Assembly (NCBI GenBank): GCA_964473335.1
Contig: CAYYOO010000043.1
Span: 1-13,455 of the forward strand
Length of the DNA: 13,455 bases
Direction of reading: 5' to 3'
Source: CAYZTD01 sp964473335
GTDB taxonomy: Archaea > Thermoplasmatota > E2 > DHVEG-1
In this document: positions 5,353 to 10,797 of the stretch, in pieces
Numbering within the stretch: position 1 is the stretch's first letter
How the letters are laid out: every line of letters starts with the position of its first letter
The notes under the pieces: model-generated
What the model saw: the letters and a program-made list of their open reading frames with translations, nothing else
Databases searched by the model: none
Told to the model about the DNA's origin: nothing
Translations under genes and position numbers: made by a program

Positions 5353-6999
5353 ATGGAGAAAATAATCAAATCATTTTCAGAACATGGTACATTTGTTCAA
5401 CCAGATACACTAAAATATATAATGTCCCAGAAAGAGCCATATAAATTTTTGGCTTTTGTTGAAGATAATCTAAAAGAATATCCACTAGTTCTAACAGTAG
5501 ACCATATTAAAAAAATTGAAGAAATAAAAATTGAAAAAAATATAAAAGTTAAAACAAAAGAAGAAGAAATTCAAACAAAGATGCTTAAAGAAGTCTATGA
5601 CAAAGATTTAAAACCTAAAAGTGAATTGGAAGATATAACACCAAAAGATGCTGATCTAATAACCCATGTCAAGAAAGAAACAGACATTAAAGAAAAAAAT
5701 AAAAAATCTATTGAAATTAAAAAAGTTAAGTCCTGGAAACCACAAGCAAAAGAATACGATTCTGAGATTAAGATAATTAAAGATGTGACCGGCAAAAGTA
5801 CTTGTGAGGGTTGTACACAGGATTTTAATAAACTATTCAGAAATCGATTTGACTCAGTTAAAAAAATACTTAGAAAACAAAGAAGGGAGCTTGCAAATAC
5901 AATACCAATCAATAGAATCAAAAAATCAGGTATAAAAGAAATTCAAATCGTAGGAATCGTTAAAGAAGTAAGAAACACAAAAAACGGCCACAGACTTATA
6001 ATACTTGAAGATGAAACAGATGAAGCAGTATGTATAGCTCTAAAACATGATAGAAATGTTTATAATATTGCTCAAGAAGTAATAAACGATGAAATTATTG
6101 GTATTACAGCTAATATCAGTAAAAATGGAGATCTTTTAGTTGTAGAAAACATAGTTTACCCAGATATAAGTATACAAAACGAGCGTCATAAATCTGAAAT
6201 ACCAGTTTTTGCAGCTTTTCTTGCTGATATCCACATTGGAAGCAAACAATTTATGGATGCTCAATGGAACTCTTTTCTAAGATGGATAAACGGCCAGATG
6301 GGAAATAGTAGACAAAGAGATGTAGCAAGTAAAATCAAATATATTGTAATCCCTGGAGATGTTGTAGATGGAATAGGAATCTATCCAAACCAGGAAGAGG
6401 AACTATCGATTGTTGATGTATACAGGCAATATGAAGAACTAGCCGAGCAACTAAGAAAGATACCTTCACATATATCAATAATAATGCAGCCTGGAAACCA
6501 TGATGCAGTACGTCCCGCTGAGCCTCAACCTACCTTTGAAACTGAGATACAAGACTTATTTTCCGGAATGGATATAACTTTTCTAGGAAATCCCTCTTAT
6601 TTTTCATTAAATGGTGTTGAAATACTATCTTATCACGGTCAAAGCCTTCTAGATTTTGCAACAAATGTTCAGCATCTAAAATATAATGAACCAGTTGAAA
6701 CAATGAAAGTTATGCTTAAAAAGCATCATTTGGCACCGACTTATGGAGGTTATACTCCTCTTGCCCCTGAACATGAAGACTATATGCTAATTGATAGGAT
6801 ACCTGATATTTTTGTAACAGGACACGTGCATCTTGCTCAAATAGGTGATTACCGAGGTGTAACACTATTGAATGCCTCAAGCTGGCAGGAACAGACAAGC
6901 TATCAAAAGATGCTAAACTTTGTACCTGATTCAGGAAAGCTACCAATAGTTGATCTGAAGACTAGTAATGTTACAATGATGGATTTTAGTAAAAAATAG
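5353..6999 (+). CDS. polB: DNA polymerase D small subunit DP1
   Basis: Encodes 548 residues of the archaeal PolD small subunit (COG1311), which carries the 3'-5' proofreading exonuclease and pairs with DP2. An N-terminal domain (about 1-55) is followed by a lysine/glutamate-rich linker (about 55-145), then the typical block after CEGC (151-154), an OB fold (about 195-270) and a calcineurin-like phosphoesterase domain (about 285-545). Metal-site motifs are intact: ADIHIG (Asp292, His294), GDVVDG (Asp335), GNHD (381-384), YHG (His428) and GHVH (490-493). All ligands expected of an active Mre11-like nuclease are visible, unlike the inactivated eukaryotic B-subunits. There is no strong Shine-Dalgarno before the ATG, only GTGGGATAATAGG. 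DP2 is not adjacent; it lies 3.8 kb downstream on the same strand. Confidence 0.96.
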   Translation: MEKIIKSFSEHGTFVQPDTLKYIMSQKEPYKFLAFVEDNLKEYPLVLTVDHIKKIEEIKIEKNIKVKTKEEEIQTKMLKEVYDKDLKPKSELEDITPKDADLITHVKKETDIKEKNKKSIEIKKVKSWKPQAKEYDSEIKIIKDVTGKSTCEGCTQDFNKLFRNRFDSVKKILRKQRRELANTIPINRIKKSGIKEIQIVGIVKEVRNTKNGHRLIILEDETDEAVCIALKHDRNVYNIAQEVINDEIIGITANISKNGDLLVVENIVYPDISIQNERHKSEIPVFAAFLADIHIGSKQFMDAQWNSFLRWINGQMGNSRQRDVASKIKYIVIPGDVVDGIGIYPNQEEELSIVDVYRQYEELAEQLRKIPSHISIIMQPGNHDAVRPAEPQPTFETEIQDLFSGMDITFLGNPSYFSLNGVEILSYHGQSLLDFATNVQHLKYNEPVETMKVMLKKHHLAPTYGGYTPLAPEHEDYMLIDRIPDIFVTGHVHLAQIGDYRGVTLLNASSWQEQTSYQKMLNFVPDSGKLPIVDLKTSNVTMMDFSKK

Positions 7000-7036
7000 T
7001 GATACAATCAAACTAAATCTAAAGGTTTTAAAATCA

Positions 7037-7062
7037 TTTTTTTATAAGTAAATATTTATATC
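7037..7062 (+). promoter_or_regulatory. T-run after DP1 overlapping the promoter of the membrane-protein cluster
   Basis: Seven Ts at 7037-7043, about 40 bases after the DP1 stop, fit an archaeal T-tract terminator. They run directly into TTTATAAGTA and then AAATATTTATATC, TATA-like elements 35-60 bases before the start of the next gene. The region could both end DP1 transcription and start the following cluster. Confidence 0.4.
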
Positions 7063-7095
7063 TCTAGTCAGTTTAAGTTGATGAGGTGGGATAGT

Positions 7096-7392
7096 TTGAA
7101 AATGAATAAACATAATCTTACTGTTTTTGGTTTAGGCGCAGGTATAATAATATTTTTCTTTGGTATTGGAATATTCTTTTTGTTGGGGCCGGCAACTGAA
7201 AGTAATATGCTACCACAGCAGATATCATCTGTAATAAAACTTAGTGGAATGGGGCTTATTGTCATGTCGATGATAGTTGGAGGTTTTTTTGTTGAAAAAT
7301 TTGAAAAAGATACAAAAAACTTGTTACTTTTGTTTGGTGTTATTCTATTGCTTTTGAATATTATAATAATGTCTTCTTCAGGTTATTACTGA
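7096..7392 (+). CDS. Small three-helix membrane protein, tandem paralogue A (unknown function)
   Basis: Encodes about 98 residues, almost entirely hydrophobic, with helices at about 10-31, 45-63 and 74-93. I do not recognise a named family. It aligns nearly gap-free with the next protein: FGL near the start, ESN after helix 1, then SSVIKLSGMGLIVMSMIVGG against SSFIKMLGLGFVVSSMVVGG, followed by a charged turn and an LLLL-rich third helix. The two are clear tandem duplicates. I place the start at TTG 7096 because GAGGTG (7083-7088) is 7 bases upstream, exactly the spacing used by the paralogue. ATG 7102, ATG 7081 and TTG 7078 are alternatives. It ends right after helix 3 (SSSGYY) and so lacks the sorting tail of the next gene. 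Its TGA is part of the next gene's ribosome-binding site. Confidence 0.75.
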   Translation: MKMNKHNLTVFGLGAGIIIFFFGIGIFFLLGPATESNMLPQQISSVIKLSGMGLIVMSMIVGGFFVEKFEKDTKNLLLLFGVILLLLNIIIMSSSGYY

Positions 7393-7403
7393 GGTGAAAA
7401 GAT

Positions 7404-7853
7404 ATGTTAAATTTAAAAAATAAGGATCTAGTAATGTTTGGTTTAGTAATTGGCATTGCTCTATTTTTCATTGGAGCAATGATTAGTAACGTATTTCCAA
7501 GTAGTGAAAGTAATTTGATTGGTTATAAACTATCATCATTTATCAAAATGCTGGGTCTTGGTTTTGTTGTAAGTTCAATGGTCGTCGGCGGAATAATTGT
7601 AAAAAAAATCGATAAAAATTTGAAGATTTTACTTTTACTTCTAGGTCTAATATTGCTTATTGTTTACACCGTCGGAGCTCAACAACTTCACTGGGATGTT
7701 GCTTCCTCACCAGAGAGTTCTGATTCGTTTGAAGAAGAAGCATATGAGGATAGACCAACAGGTTATGGCGTTCCAGGGTTTGAAATAATCTCAACTATCA
7801 TTGCTATTGTGGCAGTATTGTTGATTGCTAAGATCAAGCGAATAAGAAGATGA
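7404..7853 (+). CDS. Membrane protein, tandem paralogue B, with PGF-CTERM-like sorting tail
   Basis: Encodes 149 residues. Residues 1-91 repeat the three-helix plan of the upstream paralogue. They are followed by an acidic, Ser/Glu-rich linker (about 98-118) and a tripartite tail: VPGFE (123-127), a hydrophobic helix (128-142) and a basic end KIKRIRR (143-149). This matches the plan of archaeal PGF-CTERM signals, which in characterised haloarchaea are cut by archaeosortase ArtA with lipid attachment. That this protein is processed is inference. Here the tail sits on an already polytopic protein, which is unusual for the signal. The ATG has TGAGGTGA ending 7 bases upstream, overlapping the stop of paralogue A, so the pair is probably co-translated. 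Function is unknown. Confidence 0.82.
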   Translation: MLNLKNKDLVMFGLVIGIALFFIGAMISNVFPSSESNLIGYKLSSFIKMLGLGFVVSSMVVGGIIVKKIDKNLKILLLLLGLILLIVYTVGAQQLHWDVASSPESSDSFEEEAYEDRPTGYGVPGFEIISTIIAIVAVLLIAKIKRIRR

Positions 7854-7910
7854 CATCTAAAAAGAGGGTGTTGTCATTGTGAAATAAACAATAGAAGTAG
7901 TTTGATTTAT

Positions 7911-8426
7911 ATGGTTGACATTATTAGAGGGATAAAATCAGGTCTTATTTCAGGAGTCTTATTTGGTGTGATTAGTACAATATTTGCTTTTGCTAGTTTT
8001 ACCTATTATTCATATATATTCTTCATTATAGTAAATTTAGTATTTTCTATTACTTTGGGAATTATACTTGGTTTTATATTTGGACTGATATTTGCAGCTC
8101 TTTATGATAAGATCCCTGGTACATCAGCTGTAACAAAAGGAATTGTTCTATCTACTATGTTCTGGTTATTATTTTCATTTTTAATATTTGGGTTTTTATT
8201 TGGTAGTATTTCATATGGTAATAACACAATTTACACTTTACTTTCATATATAGTATTTGGCTTTTTTGTGGGATTTGTCTGGGATAAATTTAAACCAACT
8301 GAAGTTCCTGTTATTTCAAATGAAATTGATTACAAATATTGTAAAAAATGTGGAAGGAAAATACCAGATAATTCACGGTTTTGTCTTCATTGTGGATATG
8401 AATTTACTGAAGATAATGTAATATAA
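7911..8426 (+). CDS. Four-helix membrane protein with C-terminal zinc ribbon (unknown function)
   Basis: Encodes 171 residues from ATG 7911 (174 from TTG 7902). Four hydrophobic segments are visible, at about 11-29, 36-64, 79-98 and 105-123. Segment 2 is glycine-patterned (ITLGIILGFIFGLIFAALYD), followed by the loop KIPGTS. A short soluble tail holds a zinc ribbon, CKKCGRKIPDNSRFCLHCG, with Cys pairs at 144/147 and 158/161. This is the common short zinc-ribbon module found at the termini of many prokaryotic membrane proteins. The tail presumably faces the cytoplasm, where the zinc site could form. No strong Shine-Dalgarno lies directly before either start; a GAGGGTG at 7864-7870 is about 40 bases upstream. 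I do not recognise the membrane domain. The gene follows paralogue B by 57 bases and may share its transcript. Confidence 0.8.
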   Translation: MVDIIRGIKSGLISGVLFGVISTIFAFASFTYYSYIFFIIVNLVFSITLGIILGFIFGLIFAALYDKIPGTSAVTKGIVLSTMFWLLFSFLIFGFLFGSISYGNNTIYTLLSYIVFGFFVGFVWDKFKPTEVPVISNEIDYKYCKKCGRKIPDNSRFCLHCGYEFTEDNVI

Positions 8427-8516
8427 AAAACACATATAGATATGCGCATCTTTATTAAATCAGTAATTATCTCGCACTAACACTTTTGAATGCATCTAGA
8501 TTAGCAAGTAAAATTT

Positions 8517-10655
8517 TTAGAATAAATCTATTGGAGATAGTTCTTTAAGTAGGTTAAATATTTTTTCAAGTCTTATTTTGAAAAAATTGTTTTCAAGTAA
8601 TATATTAAATATTTTGTTTTTATATTGTGGTATTTCTTCGGTTTTTTCTCCATATAGATCGATTTTATATTCTCCATCAGCGTCACATCCAACATCGATA
8701 TTAATATATGCTGTGATTTCAACAGAAGCTTCATATGATCCTGCTTCTTTATATGTATGTTCAACTATATATTGAAAATCTTCAATATTTTCATATGTCT
8801 CTATATTCCCGTCACCATAATCAAACTTATAGTCAAATGAAAAACTGATTCCTGTGTCGTCTAAATCATTTTCAATTATTTCTTTTGCATTTGGTATTTG
8901 AGCAGTGAACTCAACTTTATTTTTGTTGTTTTGACTTGTTTTAGTGCTTTTTAATATATTGTCATCATCTATTACTTCATTTCCAAATGAGTTAAATGGA
9001 TTAATATACAATAAAACTGGTTGAAGTGCAGTTTCAACATTTCCAAAAGTATCATACGCAAGTACTTTTATATAATCCATTAATATTGGTGTTTTTTGGT
9101 CTAAATACCATTCATATGTTTCGTTTTTATCAGTATGTTTCAGTTCATCATAGACATAAAATTCTACTTTTTCAATTCCTTTTTTGTTTTCAGCCTCCAC
9201 TTCGACGTCTATAGCTCCGATAATAACCAGTGCGGCATAATCGTCTGTTTTTTCATTTAAAATGTATAGTGAATCATCTTTAGGTTTTGTTATTTCCAAG
9301 TTAGTATCATATGTTAATGATGCATCTAGAAGTCCATTGCCATATTCGTTTTTTCCCCCTCCGATATCGTCTGCTGTATCTTCTAATAGTTGTTTTATCT
9401 CATCATTTTTACGACCATTATTATTTTCATCTGTTACATCTTCTCTAGCAAATGCAAGAGCCGCAACTCCTGCAACGTGAGGGCAGGCAAAAGAAGTACC
9501 AATTGCCTCTTGAAATTTATTGTTAATATCTGTTGTTTTTATATCTTTCCCAGGGGCCATAATATCAAGTCCAGAGCCATAGTTGCTCCATTGGCAACGA
9601 TTTAAATTTTTATCTACTGCACCAACAGCAATAACATTGTTACATTTAGCTGGATAATTTATTTCATTTGATTCATCATTTCCAGATGCAGCTACAAGGA
9701 CAATACCTGCATCCCAAGCAATGTCCATAAAATATTGTAATGCATCTATTCCATCTTGATTAATTTCATCTGGTAAAATCCCCCAACTCATGCTTATCAC
9801 ATCAGCACCATTATCTTCAGCATTTAAAATTGCGTTAAAAACTGCATTCATGTCAGTTAGTGCCGTTTTTATTGTGTATCCATGTTCGTCAATATATTTA
9901 ATTGTAAAACAGGTTCTAATAGCAACCAAAGAACAATCCCAATTCACACCACAAACGCCATCTGCGTTGTTACCAACAGCACCTGCTACTCCAGCACATC
10001 CTGTACCGTGTCCCAAAAAATCATCAGGATTTGCATCATCATCTGTGTAATCTTCTCCATCTAGAAACATATAACCTTCTTTCTCATAATTCGAACGTGT
10101 TTCTGAACTTAGGTTTACAAAATCATATCCATTTGAAATAATATTTTTCTTTAGATCGAAATGATCCCTCTGAATTCCAGTATCAAGTATCCAGATATCT
10201 GCTTTATTTTTATCACCTGTTGTGGTGTCCCATGCTTTAGGGCATCGTATTTTTTCAAGTCCCCATTGTTCATCATAACTTGGGTCATTAGGAGTTTTAC
10301 AAATTTCAAAAATAAAATTTAAACAGGCATGTTTTACTCTTGGATCATCTTTTATGTTAGATATATAATCACTTTCGGTATCTTCATCTACATATGTTTT
10401 GAAAATGTTATTATTAAATTTGTTTTCAACTGAATTTGCACCATATTCATTGATCAAAAAATCTGATGAAAAACTATTAAAGCTTCCTTCATTTTTTAAA
10501 ACAACTATAACTTCTCCAGGCACATATCTTAATTTCTCAATTGACTTTGTATCAAAACTTTTTTCATTTATATCTTTATTTGTCATCGATCCATTTACTA
10601 AGCTTGATAACAAAAGGATTAGTATCATGCTTGTTATAACTATTTTTTTCTTCAT
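8517..10655 (-). CDS. Secreted subtilisin-family (S8) serine protease with Ig-like and PKD-like modules
   Basis: Encodes 712 residues from ATG 10655, which has GTGAT four bases upstream; ATG 10661 and GTG 10664 are alternatives. In order: a signal peptide (about 1-23), an I9-like propeptide starting YVPGEVIVVLKN (about 44-113), and an S8 catalytic domain (about 122-450). These are followed by an Ig-like module (about 453-550) and a PKD-like module (about 580-650, with DYGDG and EHTYKEAGSYEASV). The triad is intact: Asp158 in ILDTG, His216 in GHGTG and Ser388 in GTSFACPHVAG, with oxyanion Asn326 in ASGND. DENNNGRKNDE (409-419) resembles a calcium-binding loop. Ten cysteines lie between the propeptide and the catalytic Ser region, many for an archaeal subtilase. 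The C-terminus is an amphipathic stretch (FFKIRLEKIFNLLKEL), with no PGF-type tail or membrane anchor. The enzyme probably digests extracellular protein. It is transcribed towards the three membrane genes. Confidence 0.93.
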   Translation of the reverse strand: MKKKIVITSMILILLLSSLVNGSMTNKDINEKSFDTKSIEKLRYVPGEVIVVLKNEGSFNSFSSDFLINEYGANSVENKFNNNIFKTYVDEDTESDYISNIKDDPRVKHACLNFIFEICKTPNDPSYDEQWGLEKIRCPKAWDTTTGDKNKADIWILDTGIQRDHFDLKKNIISNGYDFVNLSSETRSNYEKEGYMFLDGEDYTDDDANPDDFLGHGTGCAGVAGAVGNNADGVCGVNWDCSLVAIRTCFTIKYIDEHGYTIKTALTDMNAVFNAILNAEDNGADVISMSWGILPDEINQDGIDALQYFMDIAWDAGIVLVAASGNDESNEINYPAKCNNVIAVGAVDKNLNRCQWSNYGSGLDIMAPGKDIKTTDINNKFQEAIGTSFACPHVAGVAALAFAREDVTDENNNGRKNDEIKQLLEDTADDIGGGKNEYGNGLLDASLTYDTNLEITKPKDDSLYILNEKTDDYAALVIIGAIDVEVEAENKKGIEKVEFYVYDELKHTDKNETYEWYLDQKTPILMDYIKVLAYDTFGNVETALQPVLLYINPFNSFGNEVIDDDNILKSTKTSQNNKNKVEFTAQIPNAKEIIENDLDDTGISFSFDYKFDYGDGNIETYENIEDFQYIVEHTYKEAGSYEASVEITAYINIDVGCDADGEYKIDLYGEKTEEIPQYKNKIFNILLENNFFKIRLEKIFNLLKELSPIDLF

Positions 10656-10797
10656 ATACATCACATCTATTTTATATCAATATTTTTATTTATGTAAATG
10701 AATATTAATATTTAAAGTTTTCGAATAAAAAAATACAAAAATTTTAAACACAATATTTACATTATATGACTTTACTAGTTTTAATGGATATGTATAC
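10656..10797. promoter_or_regulatory. Divergent promoter region between the S8 protease and DP2
   Basis: A 142-base AT-rich gap between divergent genes. Minus-strand candidates for the protease are ACATAAATAAAAA (about 10685-10697) and GATATAAAATAG nearer the start. For DP2, TTTACATTATATGAC (10756-10770) would give a start of transcription near 10790, only a few bases before the ATG at 10798. This fits the weak or absent Shine-Dalgarno there and suggests a nearly leaderless DP2 message. No hairpin or RNA gene is apparent. Confidence 0.35.

Noticed and set aside
8425..8451. Possible bidirectional terminator: minus-strand T6 at 8425-8430 and a short AGAT...ATCT stem at 8438-8451
   Set aside because: The stem is only 4 base pairs, and T- and A-runs of six are common in this AT-rich DNA. 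The region lies where convergent genes should terminate, but this is not enough to call a site.
9790..10050. Plus-strand frames opposite the S8 protease (also near 9262-9605 and 10399-10701)
   Set aside because: Overlap the conserved catalytic domain or signal region of the protease on the other strand; no independent coding evidence.
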